From Thunnus maccoyii (taxonomy: Eukaryota; Chordata; Actinopteri; Scombriformes; Scombridae), in contig NC_056539.1 in NCBI RefSeq assembly GCF_910596095.1, forward strand, positions 5,884,001 through 5,948,000: DNA of 64,000 nt, given 5' to 3'. Under the pieces are notes generated by a model. That model saw only the letters and a list, made by a program, of their open reading frames with translations, did no database searches and was not told where the DNA came from. Below, piece after piece: positions 1 to 10,689 of this stretch (positions are counted from its first letter, which is position 1; each line of letters starts with the position of its first letter). Both the position numbers and the translations under genes were made by a program.

Positions 1-1420
1 ACCCCTACGTACTCGCCAAAATAGTGAAATACAGGAACACTTGAAATTCTCAGGATGTTTAACTGTTTCATGTGTGTTATACATACATAATATGCTGTGC
101 ATTATATTTCATTGTGTATTCATTCAGTGTTTGGTATTCTGTCAGACAGAGGGGGGATAAAAGCAAAGGAAGTGTAGGCAAAACTGCATATTTACTTCAT
201 AGCATTTTAAAATACAAAATTAAATGTATTTTGCTATATTCTGTAGTAAAATTATTTAAAATTGCATCTGGCTATGATAGTACGATATATCGTCACATTA
301 TAGTTCACAAATTGAAAAAATACCGTTATGAACATACAGTGTTTATACAATATTAGTCAAAATGTGTATAAACCCCATTAAAATGAAAGAAAAAGCTCTA
401 ATACGAAATATTGTATCAACAAAATCCAAGGACTTCTTTGTAATTTAGGAGTTCAGCATGCTGGGAACACTTTGCCTGATAATATAGTGTTTAAACAGTT
501 ACTTACATGCAATGAGATGATTATATTATATTATATATATATGTGTGTTGCTTATCAGTGAATACATAGGATGAATAAAATTTGTTTCATGGAGTAGTTT
601 TGACAGCCAGATATTTCAGGCATCAAGGTTCACCTGCACAGTTATAAAGAAAAATTCTAAATAATTTTTTTTGTTGTGCAAAACCAGCATTACAGTGCAA
701 TTTAAGCTGCTTTTTCTAGCTTTAAATAAGAGTAATTCCTTTATTTAAATAGCACATTTTAAAACCAAGTTTACAAAGTGCTGTGCAGAAAGAAGTACGG
801 ACAAAGACAATTAAATAATAAATACTTACAAAGAGCACATAAAATACATGATAAATGCATTGTTTGCAAGAATAAAACATTACAGGAAAAGTAAAAAAGA
901 ATTAAAAGGGTCATTGTGGGTTGGCTGTACACAAGATACCATCTACTGTCTACTGTCTGTGAAAAAACAATACATTTCTATCAAACATCATGGCATGACT
1001 GAAGACTTCTTGAAGAATTAGAGAGAAGGATCAGGTGGGAACCTTTATCATTTTGGTGTATAAAATGAAAATGTATTACAAGTATATTGAAATTGGAATG
1101 CATTAGGTTATACGTACACTAGGTTACACCTATACAGTTATTCAATTTGTTTGTGCAGCAAATAACATTGTTTATGGTTTATACTGTAGTGGTTGTAAAC
1201 ACATCATTAACAGTTTTTAAAAGTAGAAGATTAACATTGACCTTGATCAAACAGTAGTTTGACTAAAAATATTAATTCAAGGTCCACTTACTAACTTTTT
1301 CCTGAGTTTCGACCACTTCTCGCAGTCTTCCTCAGCAGGTAGAGTTTGCTCAGTTATCAGGATCATAGCAAAGCTAGAGAGTGGATGTTGAGTTGAAATT
1401 TTTTGTCAAAAAAAGTGTTT
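1..1420. other. Intergenic, no gene recognised
   Basis: This is AT-rich sequence downstream of lrrc8d. The longest open frames are short and show no recognisable protein. Around 726-900 there is a stretch resembling the teleost repeat tails that read as CTTTATTTAxATAGCACATTT followed by an ACAAAGTGCT motif. I recognise this pattern only from memory and cannot name the family. No RNA gene was seen. Confidence 0.6.
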
Positions 1421-1890
1421 AAAGGGTCAGTTCACCCAAATTACAGACACATATTTTCTCACTTCCCATAGTGGCATCTAGAACTCCAGATAGTTTTGTT
1501 TTTACTTCCCCAGGTTTAGAGATATGTGTCCCTTTCCCTCTCTGAGATTTTTGACAAGTGAATGTAATTTCATTTATGTTACTTAAAACCTCAAAAATTT
1601 CAACAGCATCTCTTTCCAGATACAATGTCCCAATTATTCTGGATAATCCACAGACCTCACTGTATTAGTTTACAACTGTAGAAATTTACTTTGAGTGGAA
1701 AGTAGATATAAAGCACTTAATAAAAGCAGTAAAAAACAGTGAGGTCTGTGAATTATCCAGGGTTATGGTGCTGCTGGTGAATTTTTGTGTAATAAGTGTA
1801 ATTTTTCAATGCTGTGAGCATCATAAACAAGATTCCAGAGACAAAACTAGGGCACATAAAACCAAAAAAACATCATGACCAGATATAATT
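1421..1890. repeat. Dispersed teleost repeat, foldback type
   Basis: The left end reads AAAGGGTCAGTTCACCCAAA and is followed by text typical of a high-copy fish repeat (short segments about undergoing 'aactccagatag', 'gagatatgtg', 'tctttccagata'). Two halves are partly inverted: the segment at about 1636-1660, 'ggataatccacagacctcac', reappears inverted at 1739-1760 as 'gtgaggtctgtgaattatcc'. A diverged partial relative sits at 17637-17884. The exact right end is unclear because the last bases merge into AT-rich sequence. Confidence 0.6.
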
Positions 1891-1958
1891 TAAAGGAGAT
1901 GAGAAAATACTTTATTTTTGTTTTGTTTTGTTTTTTGTAATTCAAGTGCACCGACCTT

Positions 1959-2359
1959 TTAAGCAATAGTTTGATAATTCGGGAAATAGCCTTATTTGCT
2001 TTTTTGTGGAGACTTAGATGAGAAGAGTGATACCACTCACATGTCTGTCCACAAAATATTAAGCTACAGCCAGTTAGCCTAGCTTAGCATAAAGACTGGA
2101 AACAACAAAACAACAAGTCTGGCTTTTCTATGGATTAAACAAACATTATATAACATGTTAATTAGTGAGCTTGGCAGATTTTGTTACCTTTGGACAGAGG
2201 CAGGCTAGTGGTTTCACTGTTTCCAGGCTGTATGCTAAACTAAGCAAACTTGCTGCTGGCTGTAGCTTCATATTTAGATGATATAAGAGTGGTATCAATG
2301 TTCTCAACTAACTCTCAGCAAGAATGCGAATAAGTTTATTTTTCCAACTAGTCCTTTAA
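1959..2359. mobile_element. MITE-like foldback element, copy 1
   Basis: A 401-bp element bounded by TTAA on both sides (1959-1962 and 2356-2359). The left part reads toward 'gggaaatagccttatttgc' and 'agatgagaagagtgatacc'; the right part is an inverted, diverged version ('ggtatcaatgttctcaac', 'gcgaataagtttatt', 'ctagtccttt'). The middle contains the 'agttagcctagcttagcata' and 'gctaaactaagcaaa' segments. The same element occurs at 9427-10429. No coding capacity is present, so it would be a non-autonomous DNA transposon. TTAA as the target duplication is an inference from these two copies. Confidence 0.75.
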
Positions 2360-2767
2360 GCTGATAGTTCACTGAAGACAATCAACTGTATCTAGTCAGT
2401 TTAAAGAAAATCAAATTATATCACTGAGATAAAAGGGGGAGATTGTTTCAAAATGATACAAAGTTTCATGTGTACTACAGGTATTTTTGCATACAAAAGA
2501 TAAAAGTATAAGCAGAGTGATTTAATTGCTACTCATGTTAATAACAACTGAAAACAGAATGAACAAAATATAGACATGACACAAGCTATGACAGTTTCTG
2601 GGCTCCATCTGAAATTTCTCCAGTGTTTCTGACCTTGTATGTGTTGTGGTATGTCTATTTAATAACTTACTAAACCATCATAAAGCATATCAGTACTGTA
2701 CCCTGAACGACTGTTTCTAATGGCATGGATAAAAAAAGACATGCCCAACATTTGATGCAGGATGTGA
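2360..2767 (-). other. Probable 3' untranslated region of lrrc8d
   Basis: This is non-coding sequence directly after the lrrc8d stop. No AATAAA on the minus strand occurs in the first 400 bases. The first candidates are at 2335-2340, inside the foldback element, and 1911-1916. If the transcript ends there, part of the 3' UTR is transposon-derived. Transcript data would decide this. Confidence 0.4.
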
Positions 2768-5323
2768 CTACCGTCCGTCACTTAAACACTTGCAACCATT
2801 TGCAAAAGATACACTGGATTCCTGATTGATGCTCTCTTTGACCTCCATGGGGAGTGAGTCAAAGAGATGGTCTTCCACAATCAGGCAGCTCCTGCGGAGG
2901 AGGCCGCACTGACCAATCTGTGCTGGGAGACGATCCAGACAGTTTCCTTTCAGTTCCAGATGCGTCAGCTGCGCTAGTTGGCCAATTTTCTCTGGAATGG
3001 AGGAGATACAGTTGTGGCTGAGACATAATGTCCTCAGTTTGGTGCACTTGAACAGTTGCTTGGGAACTACCTCAACTTTGTTGCCTGTAATGGCAAAATG
3101 TTGGAGGTTCTGCAAAAAGCCCACTTCCAGAGGTATTACTACTACAGAGTTATGGCTAACATCAAGGTACCTCAACTTGAGAAGGTTGAATAACGACGAG
3201 GGCAGAGACTCAAGCTTGTTGTGTGAGAGATAGAGCGACTCAAGGTTTTTGACATGGCTAATTGACAATGGAATGGAGATGATCTTATTGTGCCAAAGTT
3301 TGAGGCACGTCAGTCTTTTGAGATGCTGAAAGCTGATGATCTCTTCAATGGTGCGAATGTGGTTGGATTTTAGATCAAGTTCCTGAAGGTTGTTCAAACT
3401 GAAGATAGCGTGAGGGATTCGCTCCAGCTCACAATTGTGAAGCTCCAGCTCTGCGAGATTTATCATTTTCTTCAGACTATTCAGCACCAAGAGTTTCGTA
3501 CCGTCATTATGAACAACCAACTTGATGAGATGTGGAGACAGATCTGTTATGTTTGTGGGGATCTTTGTGAGGTTGCTTTTGAGATGCAGAATCTTTAAGT
3601 GTCTGAGGTCTCGAAGAGACTCGAGTCCGATCATTTTGTTGTTTTCAGAGTTCAGATTACCAACCAAGTACAGCTCCCTTAAACTTTTCAACAAGTATAC
3701 CCAGCTTGGAATCTCAGCGACATCTGTGAATTTGACATGAAGGCATCGGAGGTGATCCTGAAGAAAAATAAAAGCAGTCTGCTCAACTTTGGCCGGACAG
3801 TGATATAAGTGCAGCTCCTGGAGGTTTATCATTTGTGAAATTTTAGCCGTAATCCTGGCCTCTGGGATTAATTCTAGTTTAAGGATTTCCAAATCTGTGA
3901 GATCAAACACAGCATCTGGCACTCCGGACAACATGAAAAGATGGAGTTCCAACTTGTCTTGAGGGTTGCGAGTCACATGTTGCCGCAGCTTCTCGAAGGT
4001 CCACTCATGGTTCAGGCTGATCTCTCGAAGTTTGTTTTCACTCACCTCGGAGAGAAAAACACCAAAACGCTTTGAGTACAGCTGGTCATACTGATCGACC
4101 ATGTGAAGAAGGAAAGCAAAGTCATTCTTAACATCAGGTATGTCACTGAAGCTGCTTTCCTCTCTGACTTTTTCAAAGGAGTACTCCTTAAGTGGTCGCC
4201 GAAAAAGCCAGAACAGTGTGTATATACATATTATGCCATAAACACAAATGATAGCAATATAACTGACAAGGAGTTTCTTTAACATGAATGCCATGTTATG
4301 TGTACAATGGAACTTGGCATATCCAGTTAAATGCTTTATTTCAGGCTCACACACATGGTCAAAATCTATGGACGCGACAAATGTCATTGTGTAGCAAAGG
4401 ATCAAAATGAATTTCACTGTTTTGATGACTGTCTGAATTGCATATAGCCTGTAAATCAAGTCACTGTCCTCCACATGAGCACGGAATTTCCGGACTTTTT
4501 CAAACAGGGCCTTTGCTTGCTCGCCGTCTTTCTTGTCCAGTATGGTCATGGAGGGAATTTCGCTCACAAGCTTCTCAGCAGAAAAAGTGACTCCGGATTT
4601 AGTCAACACTGGGGCGGACTGGTTTGGACTCCCCTCCTCACTGCTTGTGGACAGATGTTTCAGGAGAGAGGAGGCCCCAGCTAGCCTCTGCTTGTTCTCC
4701 TCTGAGTCCTCACATGCAGTCTCGGACAATGCTTTCGTGGTCCAAGGTGATTCAAAACATTTTCCAAGGATTGAAACAAAATGTTCTATTTTTGAACTTG
4801 TCTTTGGGTATTTGAACCAGAAGTTGCTACTGACCATTAATACAATAGTGTGGATTAGAGCAAGGTATGGGAAGTATTTGGAGTACCAGGGAAGGGCAAC
4901 ATGGTAGCACATCTGGTTGACAAAAACATACTGCTGGAAATCCAACTTGGTTCTGATGCCCGTGGGGGGAGGTTGCCCAAAAGTGCCTGATGGTGTTAAG
5001 TGAATTGTAGGGGCAATGCTATCAGGAGGCCTTTTAGCCATCAGAGGAGCGGCTTGCTCCCCGATGGCACTCTCTCTGTTCCATAAACCATCAGCTGCCT
5101 CTGGTGGTTGGGGTCCCAAGAAGCCCCCGGCCTTGTCTGGGGTTTGTTCCAGCACAGGGAGACAAACCACTTGGTCCTTAGTTAACTGCATGGTTCCAGC
5201 AAATATCGCCAACATCAGCATGACAATACCAAGATAATCCATGAAGACATCCCACCATGGTTTCAGTATTCGATAGGTTGGTTGGATGTCGTTCAGGGAG
5301 GCTACTTCTGTGAGGGTGAACAT
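2768..5323 (-). CDS. lrrc8d: Volume-regulated anion channel subunit LRRC8D
   Basis: Encodes a plasma-membrane subunit of VRAC, the hexameric LRRC8 channel that releases chloride and organic osmolytes when cells swell; LRRC8D-containing channels favour larger uncharged or organic solutes (family knowledge). The 851-residue product is close to the human length of 858. It starts MFTLTEVASLNDIQPTYRIL, the LRRC8D-specific N terminus. Predicted membrane segments lie near residues 22-48, 146-170, 297-318 and 347-375, followed by the cytoplasmic [14 protein letters not shown] region and leucine-rich repeats from about residue 450 to the end. Phe129 lies at the position of the pore-lining Arg of LRRC8A, as in mammalian LRRC8D. 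The first extracellular loop (about 55-120) is diverged and Pro/Gly-rich. The coding region is one exon: a splice acceptor (TTTTCTGTTGCAG) ends two bases before the ATG, so at least one non-coding exon lies upstream. The start is fixed by the conserved N terminus. Confidence 0.97.
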   Translation of the reverse strand: MFTLTEVASLNDIQPTYRILKPWWDVFMDYLGIVMLMLAIFAGTMQLTKDQVVCLPVLEQTPDKAGGFLGPQPPEAADGLWNRESAIGEQAAPLMAKRPPDSIAPTIHLTPSGTFGQPPPTGIRTKLDFQQYVFVNQMCYHVALPWYSKYFPYLALIHTIVLMVSSNFWFKYPKTSSKIEHFVSILGKCFESPWTTKALSETACEDSEENKQRLAGASSLLKHLSTSSEEGSPNQSAPVLTKSGVTFSAEKLVSEIPSMTILDKKDGEQAKALFEKVRKFRAHVEDSDLIYRLYAIQTVIKTVKFILILCYTMTFVASIDFDHVCEPEIKHLTGYAKFHCTHNMAFMLKKLLVSYIAIICVYGIICIYTLFWLFRRPLKEYSFEKVREESSFSDIPDVKNDFAFLLHMVDQYDQLYSKRFGVFLSEVSENKLREISLNHEWTFEKLRQHVTRNPQDKLELHLFMLSGVPDAVFDLTDLEILKLELIPEARITAKISQMINLQELHLYHCPAKVEQTAFIFLQDHLRCLHVKFTDVAEIPSWVYLLKSLRELYLVGNLNSENNKMIGLESLRDLRHLKILHLKSNLTKIPTNITDLSPHLIKLVVHNDGTKLLVLNSLKKMINLAELELHNCELERIPHAIFSLNNLQELDLKSNHIRTIEEIISFQHLKRLTCLKLWHNKIISIPLSISHVKNLESLYLSHNKLESLPSSLFNLLKLRYLDVSHNSVVVIPLEVGFLQNLQHFAITGNKVEVVPKQLFKCTKLRTLCLSHNCISSIPEKIGQLAQLTHLELKGNCLDRLPAQIGQCGLLRRSCLIVEDHLFDSLPMEVKESINQESSVSFANGCKCLSDGR

Positions 5324-5325
5324 TC

Positions 5326-7427
5326 CTGCAACAGAAAATGTGAATTGTGTGAAACATAATGCTTGATTTTACTCTTCTTTCTTTCTTTTCAATTTGAATG
5401 TATGAATTCTATCCCAGTAACTTTTTTTTGCAATCTTTTGTTGTAATCTTACTGACTTTTATAGTCATCTTACTTTGACACGCAGGCTTTGGTGCAGACA
5501 GTAAACTGCCTTTCTGCAGAAAAGTAGAGGTTTTCTGGTTAAGATTAGATTTTACTACATCCTGCCGAGCACTGACTGGCTGACTCATTGACTGCTATCT
5601 TTGTCTTAGCAATTTTATTTCTAACAGGCATTTTTAGCTGGTTGTTTTTGCAGACCAATCTAACAATTTCTGAGGAAAATAAATATTTGTTATTGCAGGA
5701 CGGAGCTTTTGCTTTAGGATATCTTAAACTAACTGTATTTAGACAGTTGTAAGACACTCATAGCCACTCCAGCTCCTATCCTCACAGAGAGCAAAGCTTT
5801 TAGAATGTTGTGGCAGTCCTGGCCAACTTGCAAAGTCTGAAATTTCCATTTTTACCACCAGGCGGCTGCCCTTGGATGGGTGACAAACATCCATAATACC
5901 TATTATGCAAACAAGTTTTATTACATACATGATAAAGTATGTGTAAATTATCATAACAGCTGATATAGTGCTGAACAGTTCATCCAGGCTCTAAACACAG
6001 CAGAGTTTATGCCTGGTCATAATCAATTATTTACATCTTGCAGTGGCTTGTTCATTGGTCCATTTTGTGTGGGGATACCCTGAGTGACCAGAAATAGAGA
6101 AAACTGCAATGCAAGCCAATATAGCTGTCTTGTAATAAAGCATGCCTTTGTGAAACTTAAGATTCTTTACTGACACTGTGACAAAGAGGAGTTGATTCAA
6201 CTCTAAGGTCACTTCCCAGCCTGTAGTTTGTAGTGTTTTTGTACTGGATTAAATTAAACTGGATGGTATTTGTAATAATTCTGCTCCTTCATATGTGTAA
6301 ATGAGGTAGACAAATTATTAGGAACACCCTTTAATATAATGCAGTTCGACACAATGCAAGCACAAACACAGCCTCAAAATGTACATTGAGAGAACACACT
6401 ACTGAAATAGTCTCAACAAAAATGAAACATTTGAAATCATTTAGCATTTATCGTAGAGCTATTGTATTGCACTGCATTACATCATACAGGTGTTTCTATT
6501 TCTCTGGTCTGAACACACCTGGTAAAAAAGTGACCTGACTTTTAGAGTGAGAACTGGCCAGTGATGCCAGAGCATGATGGATTTTGGGATAGTAAGGACT
6601 AGAAGGACACATTGGTCATGTCCTGTAATTTTAGGCAAGGCCACATGTACCAGAGACATTTGGGGGGAGGCCCGGACTAGGACAGCCTTGTCATATTGTT
6701 AAGGATTTATATAGGACACTGGCCTTTAACGAGAACACAGCATGAAAGTTGTCTGTGGAGACAGTGCGTGCATTCATGCACAACAAAAATATGAAGTAGA
6801 CTGTATGATCAATAACACTAGTTTTTAATGGTCTCTCTTTTCTCTGCATTTAACCCACCCCACTTCAAAGAGCCTCGCTCCACAGTGTTTACAATCATGT
6901 GCCTTACCACCATACATGGGCTACTGTACCCAGTAACACACTGGCTATGTGAAGCCTGGACTTTTTAACTGTAAATACTGTTTGTGTACTGTGTATGTGA
7001 CACTCTGCCTACATATCTGTCTATGTGTTTCCCGTGTAGATTATTTTATAAAATACACAAAAAATGAGAAAATGGGATCTTTGTGCCGCTGCGACTAATT
7101 TCTATTGTGTACGCTGAAAGCATGAAGGTCACTGTTTTCAGTGAGGCTGCAGAGCAGGCTGAGACCGGCTACAGCAGCAAGACGCATCCATGAACAGAAA
7201 ACAAGAGGTGCACATGATGTCCGTAAAGACCGTAAACGCCGCACAAATATCAGGGTTCCGATAAAAAAAATCACGACTTGCTCAGATTACATTTGTGCAG
7301 TAAATTCAAAACTGGTTCATTTTAATGGACTACGCTATGCTAATATTATTGGACCAGAGCACTGCGGTTATAATTTATAGAGTTGGACAGGAGATGAAGA
7401 CCTGCACTCAAACGCACAGATACGCAC
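5326..7427 (-). other. Inferred intron 1 of lrrc8d
   Basis: Bounded by the acceptor at 5326-5327 next to the ATG and by a strong donor (AAG then GTGCGT) at 7422-7427 on the minus strand. The pairing is inferred; no transcript was available. Inside, around 6300-6660, is repeat-like sequence beginning 'ggtagacaaattattagg'. No other gene was seen. Confidence 0.5.
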
Positions 7428-7880
7428 CTTCAGCAGGTCTGATCCAGTTATGTCGATGCCAGTGCCGAACAACGCTGCTTCTTATCAGCCATGTTTCGCT
7501 GTTGTGATGAAGCCGTTCTTTCTTCGCATCAATTCAACCGTGGGCCTGCTGGCCAGGCTGTAAGCAGCTTAGCTGACTACCCCCACTCCGCTTCAGATGG
7601 TCGGGTCCTCTGCCTCTAACTGGCGACACAGCCGGCCCGGCAGCACCAGCTGCTGGATGTGAACTCGTTTTGGATGTGAGGCTATCCACACATTCGCCAA
7701 TACTGATCCTCAACACCTTTCAACATGCCCAGCATTTGTCACCTGTTTTAATGTGTTGTGCAGGATAAATCTCGCCGGATGTTGCACAGCTGTTGGTTTT
7801 TTTTTCTCATCAGGTGACATGATGCACAGCATATAGCGCTTTGAAAACTGTGCCTGAATTCACGGTAGACGGGAAGATGA
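7428..7880 (-). promoter_or_regulatory. lrrc8d: Candidate first exon and promoter of lrrc8d
   Basis: This is one of few CpG- and GC-richer stretches in the window. On the minus strand it ends with a good donor, CTGAAG followed by GTGCGT, and the next acceptor downstream on that strand is the one beside the lrrc8d ATG. The arrangement fits a non-coding first exon at roughly 7428-7720 with the core promoter around 7700-7900. The transcription start is not resolved from sequence. Confidence 0.5.
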
Positions 7881-9426
7881 CCCACGGAAGTTAGGGACCG
7901 TCGTAAAAGTGCAAAGTAATATAATTTAAAGTTATATCACAGCTTTGTTTTCTGAAAGAAAAGTGTGATGTGAATTCCTTTCACTAAATGAACGGTTTAA
8001 GAACCCGTCACAATAACTCAGTAGAGTATTCTTGAATATATTTTAAAATATAACATTTACATATTTTGTCATTATGGGCACTAATGAACTAACTTTATTT
8101 GAATCTGTGTCCCATTTCATTCCTTGCACAATGGTAAATTTTTAGGTAAAACACATGTTAATAAATAGCTTACTTCAAACAATCTTTTTTTTTTTTTTTA
8201 ATTATTGGTATCTATACACACTACATCCATTCCATCCCTAGGAACAACAGGTGGTACATTTACAGTGGTGTTGATCTCTGTACATTGTCTTTTTTGCCTG
8301 TAACAATAAATAATTTAATAGATTAAACATATTAAGCAGAATTTTCTCCTGTAAATTACGCTGTATATACATTGTATATGAACACATGTTCATATGTGCT
8401 TGCATTGTTCTATAACACATTTCTCTCATCTTTCATTTTTATCTAAGTTACCTAATTCTATTTTTATTTCTAAATTTCAATTATATTGTACTGAAAACAA
8501 ATTCCTTGTACTAATGTGTTTGGTGAATAAATATTGAGATTCTTCATTTAATGTAGGATTGCGTTGCAGGCACAATCTCTTAAATTTCAGGGGGAAATGA
8601 TGTGGTGTACCAAAATAGCTCTTCTTCACTTAGTAACTTTCAAAACTTTTGTCATAGACACTTCAAACCCACTTTCGTTTTTCATCTGTGCCTCATGTAC
8701 GCATAATAATAGACTAATCTTCTTTAGCATATTAATCCTCACCAGCCAGCAGGTAATGTCTTATCCCACAACACAGTTGAGAATAGGACAGAGTGCCTTT
8801 CAGATATCAAATGATACAACAGATAGAATTAGCTTTTTTTTTAAGCAAAGGTTGTGTCAGTTCAGCACTTTTGCTTTCACTACACTGCATAACTAGGCCA
8901 ATCAAACAAACAATGACAAAAGGCTAAAACCAGTCTTTGTCCAACTCTTTCAATCTTTTTGTCTTTACAGTGGTAGATTTTTGTACTGTTAGGACTTTGT
9001 ACTGAGAAATCCAATCTAAGAAATGACATTTACAAATAAATCCATTTTTATTAGTCAAAAACATAAAAATACTGTTAATACAAATACATCTTTTGACATA
9101 TGCTGCAGACTTCTTTTGTATGCCAAGAGCCGAAAAACCAGACCAGTATGACACAATCCTTTATGTTTAATGCACTTTAAAATGAGTCTTTCTATAATAC
9201 ACATTTTTTTAATCAAGGTATTACATGTACTTATGTAAGCTATATCCGTTTTTTTGTATTTCCTCTGCTGCAGTCATGAGAACTAACAGTCTAACAGTCT
9301 CTTGTACAAAATAAAATATTTTATCAGGGCAACATAAAATACATATGGAGCATTGGGCTACTGGCTGAGACTTAAGTTAGGTCAAGAGATCAAGGTCAGT
9401 CTATGTAGCAGTGACAGGAAATATGC
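7881..9426. other. Intergenic sequence between lrrc8d promoter and lrrc8c 3' end
   Basis: AT-rich sequence with a T-tract at about 8187-8200 and no recognisable coding frame. A minus-strand AATAAA at 9047-9052 is a possible lrrc8c polyadenylation signal, which would give a 3' UTR of about 1.6 kb containing the nested element at 9427-10429. This is a candidate only. Confidence 0.4.
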
Positions 9427-10429
9427 TTAAAAGAAATATTTCACATTCTGGGAAAATATGCTTATTTGCTTTCTTACCAAGAGTTAGATGAGAAGATCAA
9501 TACCACTGTCATGCCTGTATACTAAAAATGAAGCTATGGCTAGGAGACAGTTAGCTTAGCTTAGCATAAAGACTGGAAGCAGAGGGAAACAGCTTGCCTG
9601 GCTCTGTCCAAAGCTTAAAAAAATCAACAACCACCTCTAAAGCTCCCTAATTAAAAGCCCCAAGGAAGTGACTGTACCTGGCCAAGAAATCAAGGATGCA
9701 ACTCCCAGTAAAATAGCAACTTGGTGTTTTTATATTTAGTTTTTTTTATGGATTAAATAAACAAGATACAAGATGTTAAAGGTACCCGGTGGAGTTCCTG
9801 AATTGTGATTAGCGGTGGAGCAAGTTTTTTTTATGAGTGGTTCCCATTTTGTTTGTCTTATGCATGTGTGTGAGTGACTTAAGACATGTTCCTGACAGTG
9901 GTTTGACACTATTCCACTGATCCACAGGTGGCTGTAATGTGTAACGAAACACAGCAATGTGCCAACAAAGGCAGGGAAGAAGAAGACTGCAAGCTAGTAA
10001 ACATGGATGTAAACAATGCAGGATTTAAATTACTTTTAAAAATAGACTTTGCAAATGTTTGATGAGGTTGCATTCAACACTTTAGTTACACATCAAGGAT
10101 ACAAACAGTGTATTTTGATGAGTAACACTCAATGTGAACATAACTTTTGTTTGTTTACAAGAAAACTCCACAGGGGGCTATAATTAGTGAGCTTCAGTGG
10201 TGATGGTAAATGGATTTCTTTTGCTTTTGGAGAGAGCCAAGCTAGCTTTTTCCCCTGCTTCCAGTCTTTTTGCCAAGCTAAGCTAAGCTAAGCTATGCTA
10301 TGCTAATCATCTGTTGGCTCTAGCTTCAAACATAACTGTCAGATATGTGATTGATATTAATCTTCTCAGCTAACTCTTGATAAGAGAGCAGATAAGTGCA
10401 TTTCCCAAAATGTTGAACTATTCCTTTAA
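9427..10429. mobile_element. MITE-like foldback element, copy 2, interrupted
   Basis: Same family as 1959-2359, again flanked by TTAA (9427-9430 and 10426-10429). The left arm includes 'gcttatttgctttctta', 'agttagatgagaagatc' and the 'agcttagcttagcataaag' segment; the right arm carries the inverted counterparts ('aagctaagctaagcta', 'ttctcagctaactcttga', 'tttcccaaaatgtt'). About 400 bases at 9779-10180 are foreign and interrupt it. Without them the element is about 600 bp. Confidence 0.8.
9779..10180. mobile_element. Inner foldback element nested in the MITE
   Basis: A 402-bp insertion flanked by TA at 9777-9778 and 10181-10182. Comparison with copy 1 shows the unoccupied site: there 'atgttaattagtgagc' is continuous, whereas here it is split after 'atgtta'. 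The ends are imperfect inverted repeats (left GGTACCCGGTGGAGTT, right reading inverted TAGCCCCCTGTGGAGTT). A TA duplication with terminal inverted repeats suggests a Tc1/mariner-type non-autonomous element (inference). Confidence 0.75.
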
Positions 10430-10689
10430 GAATGTATTGTGGTCAAATAATATGACATAAGTTAATAACAACAGAACATCACCCCTGTCATTAAGTGCAG
10501 TCACACTCTATGTGACAGTATATGAAAAGTAATTTTTCCCTCCGAAAGGAAAACTTTAAAAAAATAATAATTCTGAACAAAAATTTTCTTATCAGTAATA
10601 CATACATGTGATAATGAGTTAATACAAAATAAATGCTCTGAATGGGTAGACAGAATAAACAGCAGGCACTGTGGCTACAATAAGGCATC

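Noticed and set aside
2859..4907. Several open frames on both strands inside lrrc8d
   Set aside because: Shadows of the long conserved LRRC8D frame.
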